A stretch of 64,000 nucleotides of DNA, taken from contig CM044873.1 in NCBI GenBank assembly GCA_024500155.1, positions 5,585,001 to 5,649,000 on the forward strand, given 5' to 3'. The position numbers and the translations under genes were made by a program. Shown in pieces: positions 23,059-37,200 of this stretch. The stretch is from Chenopodium formosanum (taxonomy: Eukaryota > Streptophyta > Magnoliopsida > Caryophyllales > Amaranthaceae). Numbering within the stretch: the first letter of the stretch is position 1; each line of letters opens with the position of its first letter. The notes below the pieces were generated by a model. The model made no database searches, was not told the DNA's origin, and saw only the letters and a program-made list of their open reading frames with translations.

Positions 23059-26000
23059 ATGGTCAGAAAGCATGGATTTCAGTTACCAGCTCATACTTAT
23101 CAGGTTTGTCTTTTTCTAATTTTGTCCATATTTTTTTTTCCTGTTTTTTTGTTGTTGTAATTTTTGTTTAATTTAAAATTTTTAAGCTAATTGTGTAATT
23201 TCGATGTAATTTTGTCTGAATTCGAAGTTGCTGCTTGAATTTGCTCGAATTTTGTGCTTAATTATGTATGCATTTCCTTTGTTTAGCGTAATTTAATACT
23301 GAAAGTTTGAGAGTAGTGAGTGTTACTTATTTTGTTAAGTTTTTGTTTGAGCGCAAAGTTGTTGATGCGCTGATCATGTTTAAGTAGTGTGGAGCTGTGA
23401 ATTCATGGATAATCATTGTTTTCGATGCTCCGAGCGCGATACTGGCACTACTGCTAGTGCTAACGAAAACAATTAGACATGATGAATTGGTGATTTTGAG
23501 AAAAATGTGAATATGGACTGTTTAGCTGCTTGAGGACTGTTGATGCTAGCTTAAAATGAATGGAAATATGGAAATGACTTACTGTATAGTTGTCTGAGTG
23601 ACTGAATGTGCAAAAGGAAATTATAGAGAGGTTGTGGCTAGTCATTAATCTAATGGTTGAAATATTTGTGATGACAACTAGTATTCGTTGTTGCTGCGAA
23701 TGGTTAGGTGAGATGGAACTTGAGTTCTAGACAGGATAATATGAGTGATTACAACGAAAGATTGATCTTGGCAAAGTTTATTAAGTTGCATTTGCTTTTC
23801 ATTGATTTTTCTAGGTTGATTTTGTGCAATATGTTTTATAGACTGCTTGTATATGTGCTTTATAATCTATTGTATAGTGATTTGGTTTTTCTCTTTTTTT
23901 TTTTGCACAGGTTGTTGCAATTACTGTATTTTGCTTGTTAGTTGTTGAATTCTATGCTTTCCTTGCACCTTTCCTTGGAGGCCGAATATGGGAGTATGTT
24001 TTGATTGCTACATATTCTCCAGTGGTATGTTTTTTATAGCTTTTCTGCAGACCTATATTATCGTGTTAATTTTCCATTCTTCCTCTTATAGTGCTCTGCA
24101 ACTTCTTGATGTACATCATTAAACTCTTGATGCTTTTGTCAGAAAACAATACATTGGAACTTAGAACTTATGATGCTTGTTTTATAGAAACTATTTAATT
24201 TTCTATAACATGTGTTGGTGGAACTAATCGTTGGTTTGAAGCACTTCAACGAGGTTGATAGAATATCCCCCGAGTGTTGTATTTTGTTGGTGAGAGATCC
24301 TTGGGCCATAATTAGTTCCAGTATTAACCTCTGATGTTGTTGACTTTACTGGATCAGAAAAGCCATGATGTTCGGAGGTAGAAGCATCAGGACTTTTAAT
24401 GGGTTTCACCTACTCAAATGTCGATTCTCCTGGATCAGGGCATGCTGTAATGTGCATAAGTTAAAATTAAGTATAGATCATTTGTTTCCCAACCAGGATG
24501 CTAGAATCTAAATCCCATGTTCCAAGACTCCTAAGGTAGAAAAATTGTTGCTGTGTAATTGGGGATCTGTATCTCCCTATGGCACAACTCATTAGGTCAT
24601 CCTACTTAATACTTACCATCTTACCTCACTATTTGGGGATAAACATGTGCTGTTTCATTTGGTGATATGGGAAATGAAGTTCAGAAACCCTGGGGTAATT
24701 ATTACAGTTTTACCTTTGGGCTTCTTTTAGCCATTGGTCATTGCCTCATTGGTCTCTAGTCTTGTGTTAGAACTGATTTGTTCTCTTTCCTTTATATTAG
24801 TTTTTGTTCGCTTTTCCAGTTTCCATTTCTGTAAAATTAGAAAATATATGTTAGTGGTATATGGGCCTATATTGCTTGATGATAAAGCCAGACTGTGCAA
24901 TAACGAGGCTTATTATCTGACAGATGATTTTTGGGCATATATAAGAGTAGCACTTACACCACCATTCCTTAAGGAAACCCTACATTTCAATTTGTTATGA
25001 GACCATAAGCAAGTTAGGATTCAGGAGACATTTCAACTGATTCCGTATATCATAGAATGGTATTATCAATATTTTTATTATGCTGATTGTTATATCTCTG
25101 TAATTTGAGCTTGCTTAAGTTACTGTTTTATTATGTTTCTTCTATTCTGTATGGCCATGTGTATAATACCTCTGTCCTTTCGCTCACCTTATGCTTCTAA
25201 ATCTGTCAATGTGTAGGCACTCATTGTTTTCATTCTTTACGTGAGGTGCACTGCAATAAATCCTGCGGACCCAGGAATTATGTATAAATTTGATAATCAA
25301 CCCAACAATTATCTCAATGGAGAATCAAACAAAGATGTGCATAATAGATTTGACGAAAATGGTGCTGATGGCCACTCCTCACCGCATTCAGTGTCCAGGA
25401 GCTCGACAATGGCAAGCAACTTGAGTAAGATTGGTTCAGTAAAGGAAGTTCCTAAGTCTAGTGATCCTGTACAGCGAGGAAAGAAAAGATCTTGTGGTGG
25501 CATTGGAGGAATCTTCTGTTTATTGTTTGTCCATGAAGATTGTCGTAAAGAGGAGGATATTGAGGAGCAACAAGGCAGTGCAGAAGATGCTTTATTTTGC
25601 ACACTATGCAATGCTGAGGTATTGTGTCTATGAAATCATGGCTTTGTTGGTTCTATTTGTCTACATAGCTACTACTTTGGCATTTGTATAAGTTGTATTG
25701 GCCCATTGTACAATTATGTATTTATCTTTGTATAAGTTGCTTTATAGTCTGCACAACTCATGCATTTCTGAAATCTTTTGGGATTGAAGAAATCCAGATT
25801 GTAATCAGGTTTTGAATTCATTTTGTGTAATCATTAATTACATTTCTTTGTTTTATATCTTATATAGTCATATGATATGTAACACTTAGAATTCTGTCTT
25901 CTTGTTTGAGTGTGTTGCTTTGCTTCCAGAAATGATATTACGATCAGGAATCTTTGGTCCTAATTTTTACATGTTATATTAATTTTTGAAAGGATGCTAG

Positions 26001-29000
26001 ATAATGGGCATATTCAATGATCTGATTCATGTGAAGGGCATTAAACACTCCAGTCCTATGGGTTGTAGTTGCACACTTGCATGTATATTTTGATGTCCTA
26101 TATTTGTTGTACTGTGAATTTTCAAATTCCTGATGTAGTGAGTCGGTGAACGATTCATACTGTGTACTCTTGGCCTTTCATTACTAACTAGAGCCTCCAT
26201 TCAGGTGCGCAAATTCAGCAAGCATTGTAGAAGCTGTGATAAATGTGTTGATGGGTTTGATCATCACTGCCGGGTATATTTCTTGGGTCATTGATACTGT
26301 CAATGTTTACGTTCACTAGCCTTTTCTTTCTAGCTGAAATATGTACATCAACTTATATCTTGGCTGCATAATATTGCATATCGCTCATTCATGTCAGTGG
26401 CTCAATAATTGCGTGGGAAGGAAGAATTACATGACTTTCATCTCTCTGATGGCCTCAAGTCTTATTTGGGTATGTTTGAGGCATGTATTCCCTTTAAGAT
26501 GCTTAGTTTTTCAATTTATTTTATTGACTATGCTGTTTGCTTGTTCAGCTTGCTATTGAAGCAGGAATTGGAATTGCTGTGTTTGTACGTTACTTTGTTA
26601 ATAGGAGAGGTATGGAGGCTGAAATTATTGACAGACTTGGGAATGGTTTCACTCCTGTCCCCTTTCCAACAGTGGTGGTATGTTGAACCAAAATGGGGTA
26701 CATTGTAGACCAACATGTAATATCTTACTTTGTATAAATAATGTGGATGGGTTTGTGTCCTTTCACCTCATCAAAATTTTTAATTTTACATGCAGGCTTT
26801 CTTCTCGGTAGTTTCCATTATAGCTTGTATACCCTTGGGCGAACTGTTCTTTTTCCACATAATACTGATGAGAAAGGTAGGGCCTGAGTTTATTCTTTCC
26901 TTATGATGCTGGTTAGAATGGGAGAGATTTTAACATGTTACTTATTTTGGTGCTGCGGCCCTTGTGGCTTTAGGGTCTTACTACATATGAGTATGTTGTG
27001 GCTATGAGGGCTATGAGTGAGGCACCACCAGGAGCAGCGTCTGACAATGATGAATTACCAAATGAGTTATATTCACCAAGTGGGTCTGCAACAACTGGAT
27101 TCAGCGGTGGCAGTTCTCTAGGCCTCCAGTACAAGGGGGCTTGGTCATGTACACCTCCCAGAGTATTTGTGGATTATCAGGTATTGTCTATAATTTAGTT
27201 TGGTAATCTTGCTTCACATGACAATAAGTTAATTTGAAAGCTTGTTTTGGTACCGTGTCTTCTTGGTATATGAGTATATCCTGTGTTGCTCTCCTGCAAG
27301 GCACCGTGTATGAAACTTAAATTCTTTGGGAATTTAAATTAGTTGCTGCGTTATGTATTAATCTGCAAGAACATTGTGTTTATAGCGTATCAATTACATC
27401 ATTGTTGATTGCATGTCTGACTAGGGGTCAATTTAATTTAAATTCAGTATTATGAGGATCTCAGCTGGTTGGTTATGCTGAATTGCTGATTGTCTGAATA
27501 ATGTGTATTGTTAGTTAATGCTTGTTTACTTTTTGTGAGCTGGATTTGTCATCTAAAACTGTATAAGATTGTAAGGAAATAAAATAAATACATGGTTGTT
27601 CAGCAGCGAGAGCAGATAGAGTTGTTATGATTCTTATGAATAGGAAAATTGCTTTCTTTAGACTAAATTATGACCTTGCATGGCTTTTATCTTATTCATC
27701 TTTCCTCAAGAATATATAGCGTGATAGTGAAGCATTGTGGCAAGTATGTTCCCTAGATTCTTTCAGCTTTGACCTTGCCAGTTGGAGAATCCTAATTTGC
27801 TGGTTGTTGGTGATGGTTTGAGCCTATGGCACTCGATAATGTCTAGATGGTGGAGGATATTTATCAATGACTACTGTAGATGGAATCTTTGGTAATTTGG
27901 TTCATGCCGCCGACCCCATCCTATTGGCATTAAGGATCTGACATTGTTGTTGGTAGTGATGGTTGTGTGGCGTTTCTCAGCTTTCTTGGAAGGGGGTTGG
28001 GAGAGGGTTGTTTTATGGTCCGGACCCTGTTGGCCTGCTCCCATTCCTCACACAATACTTGGTAACTACTGAATAGGTGCCAGGTGTTTCTACTTGAATG
28101 GAACCTTGAAAGAGAAATTGGGATATTTATAAAGTTGTATGAACATCCACATGTATTATTAGTTATTACCTTATCAAGTGTACACTTTTACTTGTTCAAA
28201 CTTCACATATTATCCAATGCATAGAACTTCCCAAAGCTAGTGCTTTGTTTCATCTTTCTGCAATATTTGTCTATATGTGATTATTCGAACTGGTAAAATC
28301 TCTGTTTTGCTCATAAAACTGTGGTGTAACAGGAAGAAGTTGTCCCTCATTTGCAACCTGGAATGGTCCCATCAACCACTGATCCAGATGCAACAGGACG
28401 AAGTAAGGCACCTAGAAAGCCAGTCAAGCGTAGTGCATTGAGGCTTGCAAAGTTAGATCCTAATGAAGTCATGAAAGCTGCAGCGAAAGCCAGGGCTTCA
28501 TCATCTGTGATGCGACCAGTTGACCGTCATCGGCAAGCTATTGACTACAGTTCCAGTGAAAACATAAGCATCCAAAGTAGTGTGAGTATGGATATGGGTG
28601 CAAACAAAGATTTTAAAGGCGACTTTAGAATCTCTTCTATGAGAAATTCAGTTGCTCCTAGTCAAAGTCAAGGAAGCAGAGATGAATATGAAACTGGGAC
28701 CCACAGCATGAGTAGCTTCAGCAGTCCTAGTCATGTACATGAATCAGTAACGCTAAGTCCTCTCCCACGAGCTCATGGATCGAACCATTTCAATGCCGCT
28801 GGCTCTATTCCTGGTTGGAACACAGCTCAGCCTTCTACTTCTAAGGGAACCCTCCATGGCGTTGATCCAGTATCTAGTTTTCCATCACTACCCGACGACA
28901 AAAAGTTACAGAAAGAAAGTAGTACAGATCCTTTATTGCTCTCAGCATCAACTGCTCTTCTTAGAGATGTCAAAAGGACATCCGTAATTTGGGACCAAGA

Positions 29001-29412
29001 AGCTGGGAGATACGTATCAGTTGCTGCCACAACAGATGCTATAAATAAATCTTCACAACAAATTGCAATATCAAAAGCTAATGTAGATACTAGTTATTAC
29101 GGTAGAAGACCAAGACCAATGCCAATGCCAGCAGCTCAACCAGAAGAGTCATCTTCCTCGAGAGCTCAACTCCAGCAATCAGATAAGTTGATGTACACTG
29201 GGGAAAGCATTTTCTTTGGTGGGCCAAGTATTCCTGGAAAAGATGCTGCTAAAACTGATAATAATTCAATATTCAGGCGGGGTCAGGAGCGGTTGTTCCC
29301 AAATACATCCCGGGAATCAAGATTTAAAAGGGATACTGCATCAAACCAGCTTCCTGTTTTTGTTCCAGGGGGATTTGCACAGAATCCTCAGTCTTCTTCT
29401 GGTGTGAGATAA
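23059..29412 (+). CDS. DHHC-type protein S-acyltransferase (PAT21/PAT22-like)
   Basis: Membrane enzyme that palmitoylates cysteines of target proteins through a Cys acyl-intermediate. Exons: 23059-23103, 23911-24024, 25217-25618, 26205-26273, 26398-26469, 26549-26677, 26796-26876, 26974-27180 and 28333-29412; 2199 nt, 732 residues, all GT-AG. It starts MVRKHGFQLPAHTYQ. There are two transmembrane segments at about 17-37 and 52-70, a long cytosolic loop, and then the Cys-rich domain (HCRSCDKCVDGF) with catalytic D206-H207-H208-C209 split from WLNNCVGRKNY by intron 4. Two more membrane segments follow at about 220-255 and 278-300, then the TTxE motif as TTYEY near 306. Exon 9 encodes a 359-residue Ser-rich, mostly disordered tail, as in the long plant PATs (Arabidopsis PAT21/PAT22 group). 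Introns 2 (1.2 kb) and 8 (1.15 kb) hold no recognisable element. The exact orthologue and targets are unknown. Confidence 0.94.
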
Positions 29413-30535
29413 TTGTTCGTCTTGATATTCATACATGGCAGTATTTTCAGGTGGCCTAATTTTTTGACCCAGCTAAAGCATTTGAGATCAGAATTGAGAT
29501 TCTAGTGAAGCTTTTATGCGGCCACACCATGCTCAAATCTGGAAAGTGGAGCTGCCCTACTCGCAAATGTTTTTTCCCTGCTGCCAAGTTACAAACGCAA
29601 TATATTCCAACATTGACATTACTAATTCATCACATGATCTCAGGTGTGGGCTTCTCTTGGCAGCTTCAATACTGGGTTATTTTCTCACACGGTCAGGATC
29701 ACTTTTATCTCTTAGGGTCCCTCTATTACTTGCTCCATCCTCTAGCTCGTTATGGTCTCGTTCGTTATGGTTGTTATTATCATATTCGATTATGTTTCTC
29801 GGTGGTGGAAGCTCCCAGAATACCGCCAATCTTGTGTTGATATATGTAGATGATTTCCTTAAAATTCATTCAAAACTTCAAAGGTGTTAATATTTAAAAT
29901 TTTGTATCATCAATGAATGAGTTGTCTTTGCAATGAAGTGCAACTGTTAATTACCTGTATCTCCTTGCTAATGTGGATGTAGAATGCTGCTGCAGTAGTA
30001 TGAGTCTATGCAAAGATTATGGATTATAATTTAACAGAAAAAGGTGAAGGTGTTGCGAGGATTTGTGCCGTATAATCTTATATAGGTCTGATTATCTTTG
30101 TCGGGGGTTGTTATTGGTTGCAAAGATGATTATATTATCTTACATTGATAAAGTTAAAGGAAATTAGCTTATGTTATGTTTTATTTATAAAGTTGCACAA
30201 TCACAACAATAGTCTCATACGGCTCGCTGCTTTGGACAAAATATGTCGGGAATGACACCTTAGCGACACACTTTTACTTAAATGGTTTAGGTCAACTTGA
30301 GCCGGATTAGGTGCTAATTTTTTTGACAGTGGGGAGAAGGGTAAAGGAATATCTATCCTACAGTGGAACTAGTAGAGTTTTCACAACCTTATGATTGTGA
30401 AATGCAAAACTTTCCACTAGATCAAATGTTACTTTATTTTTTTATAATATTATTCATGATTTATAGAAGTACATATCATATTGTCATATAAACATGTTCG
30501 TTCTGCACATTAATCTAGCCACCATAACTGAGTAA

Positions 30536-30854
30536 TACTCTCTCTATTTTATTAAATGTCCCTATTTGTTTGGGGCTCTGGACACGTCTATATTAATTCA
30601 ATTTGACTAATAATATCTTATATTACCAGTAAATATAAATTATAAAAAGTTGAATTTGGTAAGCGATTCGTTGACATGATTTCAACACATACCCACATGA
30701 CCCTTTTTTTTTTTTTTTTTTTTTTTTCTTTCTGGGAACAGACATAACCTTATTTTTTTCATATAATATAAATCACTCCGGTATTTGTCAAAGTTGTTTC
30801 TACGATATAAATTAGGCAAATAATCAAAATGACACTAAAAAAAAAGAGGGAGTA
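30536..30854. mobile_element. Stowaway-like MITE, about 319 bp
   Basis: The left end reads TACTCTCTCTATTTTATTAA. The right end, reverse-complemented, reads TACTCCCTCTTTTTTTTTAG and then GTGTCATTTT, matching the left-end ATGTCCCTAT region imperfectly. TA flanks both sides. An internal poly-T run lies at about 30705-30727. It is non-coding, located about 430 bases upstream of the GABA-T copy 1 start. Confidence 0.7.
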
Positions 30855-31040
30855 TCAATATTGTGTCCATGCTTGATTCTAGGACAATCAATTCCCATGA
30901 TCCATTTTAGTGGATAGATTCTCATTGGATTCTAGGTGTAAAATCCATTAATAGGAGAATCAAGTTTGATAACACAAGCTTCCTTCATATGGTAATATAT
31001 CAGTTCTTACATAATCAATATCAATTGATTCCATATTTAA

Positions 31041-31042
<2 letters not shown>

Positions 31043-31096
<54 letters not shown>
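31043..31096. repeat. Homopolymer T tract, 54 bases
   Basis: Uninterrupted run of 54 T, ending 183 bases upstream of the GABA-T copy 1 start codon. It could be the poly-A tail of a minus-strand retro-insertion or a nucleosome-excluding promoter tract. The length is at the limit of what sequencing resolves, so it may be inexact. Confidence 0.95.
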
Positions 31097-31097
<1 letters not shown>

Positions 31098-31279
31098 AGA
31101 AAACTCATTTACTTTAAAAATTGACTATTAATATTAAATTTATATAATTAGTACATTCCCAATAAATTTGGATTCTCAAAGCACACCATACTCCAACTTG
31201 AACTCTTCAACATTATTTCTTTCTCTTTTTTTGGATTTTTTGAAAACTTTTCTCTCTCTTTAAGATTAATCCGTGAAAA

Positions 31280-34200
31280 ATGAGACATTTGATTCAATCA
31301 ACGTTCAAAGCAATCAAGGTATTCAAATTTTATTTTCCTATTCATAAATATATTAGTCGATTATTCTCTGTTTCAAATAATTTCTGATATGATTATGATC
31401 GTAATTTTGGGTTTTCATTTCATTTTTTTTGAATTTGTTTGCAACTGTTTGTTTTTTTATTAACTGTTCCTATTTACATATTTTTTCCAGATTTTTTCTT
31501 GTTGATGATGAATGTTAGTAGATTATGTCTGTTATGATTTTGTGACTTTTTTGTTGAGGTGGAATTTTGATTTCAATTATATTTAGGTTTTGAATTTTGT
31601 GAATTGGGCAAGGAAATTTGTGACTTTTGTGAGGAAATAAGTTTAATCACAAATGAGCTTTAATAATAAGACCATTATTGATTCAAATTGATGGAACAGG
31701 TTCATTTGTGCCAGAATTAAACAATGCATTACCAATATAATTAATTATTAGATGAACTCACCGCCCACATTTTGTTTATGCCCGAAAAATCGATTTTTTT
31801 TTTTTTTTTTTTTTTTTTAATTTTATAATTTAGACATACTAGTTGGATGAATTTGGGAGATTCTGAGTTATTGATTGAATAGGTGGATAATGAATTATTC
31901 AGAGCAGGTACATACAAATAATATAATGCATGAGTTGCTTTGTGCAGCATGTGGAACTGAATATTGATTGTTTAATCAATGTGTGTTTAATGAGGATAGT
32001 AGTTTACTACTGGTCTTATTTTGCTGAAAATTGGGTTTTGATTGTTTAATCAATGGATTATTCAGAGCAGGTACATAAATGAACTCGTTTTGTTTGCTAT
32101 AAGTCTGAAGGTTATGATCAGGTTCAGCTTATGAGTTATGATACTATGTGTTGAAACTTGAAACCCATTGTAAACCCACTTGTAGGTTGTAAGTGTCCCC
32201 AGTCCACACATTCGAGAAAGAGGAGTTAGTTCTACTATCACCAATTGATTTTAGTATGGAACGTCCTTTGGCCTTGTTTGTGGACCAAACTCTCCTCATT
32301 TGGGGTTACACAGACCCATTTTAATATTATCTCAAAATTTAACATAATGGAAACGTATCAACCTAATTCCTGACACCATTTTGGGGGAGATTTGGTTATC
32401 TTTTAGTCCACTTGATGGACTATTTTTTGATTTTATAGCACATGCAATAATGCTAGACAAAATGTTTGTTAATTAGTAGATCTTTGTATAATCTATATTA
32501 TCTATCTCTCTCTATATATTCACACCCATAATTCTTAATTAGAATCCTAATTCGCTTCTTTCCCTCTTATTAATTCCTTTAAATAATTGCATTTTCCATC
32601 AAAAAATTTGTAGGTCTGTGTATGAACTACTCTTGCGAAATATAGCCCCTTAAAATTTCTTGAAGCATTCACTTTCAGTGGCAAAATTCAGATTCTATCT
32701 CTATGACATTCAGACTTCTGTTTCTTCATATCATTCAAATTTCTGACTTTTTTTAAAAATAGTTGTTTGTTCTTCGATTTATATGATATACGAACATAAC
32801 CCTTCATAAGTTTGTGATACTTTACCCTGTTATTTCAATCTTTGATTTTTCTCTCCTTATAATTTTCTGTCTCTTATCATCTCCTTTCTCTTTCTTGCTC
32901 TGTCTCTGTTCATCCTACGCTGGTGCAACTTCTTGGATTTTAAAGGTTTAGATTTTCAACTTTATTTTAATTGCATAAAAAATGGCAGAGGCACCAACAA
33001 GTCTAGGCGGTGGAAACCATGAAAGTAGTGACCAAAGCAATGTATGCAAGCAATGATGCAGATTTTTTTTATTTTTTATTTTTTTAATTTTTGTCCTTAC
33101 GATATGTTCAACTGTTTTTATTTTATTGTGATTCGTTTTTATTATTATTACTATTTTTTTTAGGGGAGGCTATGGTTGTTTTTGATTTGTTGGAGGGGGT
33201 GGAAAAAGGTTCAAGTCTGTCTTTTTTGTCTTCAATCCATGAACATTAAACGTAATTGAAGAAGGAGAAATGTAAGGGATGCAATCCTAACCAAGTGTCT
33301 TTACTTTAATCTGACTAGCTAACACAAGCAGCACATGCCTCTAAACACAGTAATGTCTGATTTATTTTTTGTTAAAAAAATAAAAATAAAATATGTACTT
33401 ACTTTTAAGGAATCTCATTACTCCCTCCATTCTCCTTAATTCCCATGGAAAATGAGAAACAAGCACTATATTGTGGGGCGGAGGGATTATAGTCTATACT
33501 CTATACTTTGAGTGGATTAAACTCTGTTGCTCATTTTATGCATCTGATTTATTCTTGACTATTGTTTGCTGCTATGGTGTATCTACAGTCGAATTCAAGT
33601 GTAAAGCATGCTGTCAATAACGGTACTCGAGCCTCATATCTGGCCAGATATACCAGTAGTGATGCATCACTGAACTCAACTACAGAAAGCAAAAAAAGGT
33701 TTGTACTGCATAACTTATGCTGATATTTATCAAATAGAGTGTAGGATGATGGTGCCTCTTTCTTTAGAGTGATTGTTTAACTGAATACATATTACCCTCC
33801 AAACTTCAAAAAATTTCAAAAGAGGTTTTGCTTCAAAAAATTTCATCTTACTTTTCTTTGGTTTCGTTGGTCACTTTGAAAATGTACTTCTTCCACATTT
33901 TCACATCTCATACAGAATACACTGGACTTGTATCAAAATAATGCAAGTCAAATTTAGAACATACATCAATAGACATTCATTCAAATTTATTTTTATGGAT
34001 ATATTTTTTCGTAATTTCAGTTTCAAAGGACATGATATGCTGGCACCTTTCACTGCTGGGTGTCAATCGACTGATACACATCCATTGGTGATAGATAAGT
34101 CTGAGGTATATCTTCTTCATACATTTATTTTCCATATTATAATCTAGAGGATTAATAAGGATCAAAAGCTATCATAAATATATGTATTTATATTTGTACC

Positions 34201-37200
34201 CTGCTTATGCAATTATTTTTTCCCAGGGTTGCTACGTGTACGATATTGAAGGAAACAAATATCTTGATTCTCTTGCTGGCCTGTGGTGCACAGCTTTAGG
34301 TACTGATCTTGATGAAGACAACTTAGATTCATTGCTGTTTCCTAACACTTATATTTCTGTTTTTTTTTTCCTTGTCTTATTATGTGATCTTTGAATCAAT
34401 TATATGCATTCAGCATTTTCTGTAAATTAGTTAACAATAAACTGGTTTTTGTATAACTTATACTTTTTTAATAGTATAAAAAAGCATACTCCCTATCTGG
34501 CTATCTGTTTGAAGAACCATTACATTATGATTCTGCAGTTTTCTGCTAGAGCAAGAGCCCAATCACTGTTTATGGTATAAAGCAGTCAGAGCTTTGAAAA
34601 TTTTGTCTTTCAATGTCTTGATTCAGATGTTCATATATCTGCTTTTATCTATTTTTTGCTTGTGTCACAATTTGCAAGCTATGACCATGTGCGGTGCCTG
34701 GACTGAAACATGCAGGAGGAAATGAATCTCGACTTGTTTCTGCTGCAACATCACAGTTGAATAAGTTGCCATTCTACCACTCATTTTGGAATCGAACTAC
34801 CAAAGTGTCTTTAGTAAGTGCTACATATAGAGCTTCTTAAATTCAGAACATTCATTGAGTTATCTTTTAAGTAATTACTCAGCATCCTTTGATATACATA
34901 TTGAGTTGATGCTCTAGCATATTATTCTTCCCCCTGTAATCTACTAGTCTTAGTAAATTTTTGATGTATAAGTACAAGTTTACTGAGTGTTATATTGTTA
35001 TTATCATGGATGGAGATTGAGGAGGTTGGGTTTGGAGGCCAGATGGCTCAGATCTGTATGTTGGTGAATGTTTGTTTGGCTACCAAAATAATGTAAATTG
35101 TGGAGATTTTAGGGCTGGTGGGTGGATTTAGGGCTTGATAATAGTGGAAAATTAATTGTTACTGAAGGAAATTGAAGTGTAATAGATTCATTTATTTTAT
35201 ACTCCTGGAAGCTTACAAGGAGGATGATTATGATGAATGACCTAGGACACCATTCTTGATAATATCTGGCATTTGTTCGTGTACAGAAGGGATGAGGGAC
35301 TTCTAGTGGTTTTTGCAGTTCTTTCATATATTAGATTGGGAATTAATCAACCCTATAGTTGGGACTTGGGAGTCATTAGGTCCAAGCTTGATTCAACATA
35401 TAGTTTTCCAGTCTCCAGCTAAGCTTGACTGCACAATGTCAAATTGAGAAAGTTGTGGAACCTTAGAAAATTGCATTCTGTTAATTTTTTTAATCTCAAA
35501 TCTTAGAATTTATGCTAGAAGTAATGAAAAAACATGGTGCTTTTCAAACCCAGCTCCTTAATGGTCAATCTTGCACCTTAGTTTAACTCTAAGAAAGAAG
35601 CTAATTTTCTTTTTGAGAAAAATACAAATTTTTTATCCGATAGCAAATTAAATTGTATACTAGCCTCTAATTACTCCTATTGGTAACTGAATAATCTTTT
35701 TCTTTTTTTTGTAACTGTTACCACTTATTGGCCTTTGAATTTCCAAAGTCTTAATTCTTTTAATTGAGTGGAAAGATGGAGATTAGATCCATAGTCCTGT
35801 AATAAATCTGGCCTATTGGGGAGCGGTAGTGGAGGCAGTGCATATTTAGTTGTCAGATCAAGCCTTAAGAGTAAGTAAGTTGGTTAATTGGACTGAGAAA
35901 TGCCATATTAAAAGGAGATCAGCGAGAGAAGGATGAATAATATTGAGTATTTTCTTTAGCTTTATTTTTACACTTTGGGAGAGAACAAGCCTCTTGAAGC
36001 TTCTATTTTCTTTAATATTTTCCATTTTTGCCAGATAAAGTACAATTGTCTTATTTTCTATATGTAACAGACTCCCATTTATAACAAATCCATACCTAAT
36101 AATTGATTTGTTTTTGGTCGTTGTTGCTGTAGTTGTATTTTTCTTTTTGTTTATTTATTTGTTGCATTCTATATATAGAGTTCTAGTTTGAATTCTTTCA
36201 ATACTTTTTAGATTCCAAGGCCTTTTTCTTAAACATTAGGTTGTCCGCGTTGAGTGTCTCTAGATTTGGCAGAAGTCCAAGTAGTTGCATCACTTGCATG
36301 TTCTTGAAATCCTGCATCCACTCTGCTTGATCTTTGGCCCTGATTTTTGTGTACTAAAAGGTACAGAAGGAATGTGAAATTAAGGAGGTGCTTAAAGTAG
36401 TTCTTTGATCAATTCGCAGGATCTTGCTGAGGAGCTTGTAGAAATGTTTACAGCAAGAAAAATGGCCAAAGCTTTTTTTGTAAATAGTGGATCAGAAGCC
36501 AATGATACTCAGGTAAGCTATCTGTGAGAGTGTCTCTATTGATTTTATAAAGTTTATGTGATGTCTTATAAGACCTAGAAGGAGAAGAGTTAGATCATAT
36601 TGGGTGCATGGAGCCAAAGAAAAATGGAAGCAAGTGATAATATAGACATCTTATGTGAATGCAGCAGACCTTTATTAAGGATGCTCTAACTGAGAACTGG
36701 GTTGTGCGGTTGTACCCATGTGGCCATGTCTGTCCATATCTGTGCAAAACTTGAATGTGTTGTAAAAGCTGGCAAACATGGTTGATACAGCAGACCTCAT
36801 TGATTTGTCTTAGTGCACCTCAATACTGAAACACAATACCCAAAAGTATAACATATGAATTCTCATTAACCAAGCACCTCACTGCCAAGGCGGATTTATA
36901 TCTGTGTTTTCCCAGGCAAACTGTGTCATACCTTTATTCACTTTGTTAGAGGATTGCACGCAGGACATGTGCATGACGGGGTAACATCCAATTGCACATG
37001 GTAACTTGTATGTCAGGTTGGCTGAGTTACTTTTTCATGATTGACTTGGAAATACAGTAAGTCTGATTATGAAAGTATTGGAGATGACACCAGGGAAAGG
37101 AAAGGACACTGTGCAATATCTATCTGCTACTTTTCTTTTTAGCAATGCTATTTCTTTGAGATGTGGATTATGCTTAGTTTATGAGGCTTCTCTTGAAAAT

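Larger units (their letters stand above)
29413..31279. other. Spacer between DHHC gene and GABA-T copy 1
   Basis: It starts with the DHHC gene 3' untranslated region (to about 29900, where ATCAATGAATGAG could act in polyadenylation). It then contains a Stowaway-like MITE (30536-30854) and a 54-base T tract (31043-31096), and ends with the short leader of GABA-T copy 1. The open frames at 29505-29890 lie in the 3' UTR and show no conserved protein. Confidence 0.6.

Noticed and set aside
29505..29890. Open frames of 111 and 124 codons after the DHHC gene stop
   Set aside because: They lie in the probable 3' UTR and overlap each other in different frames with no conserved motif.
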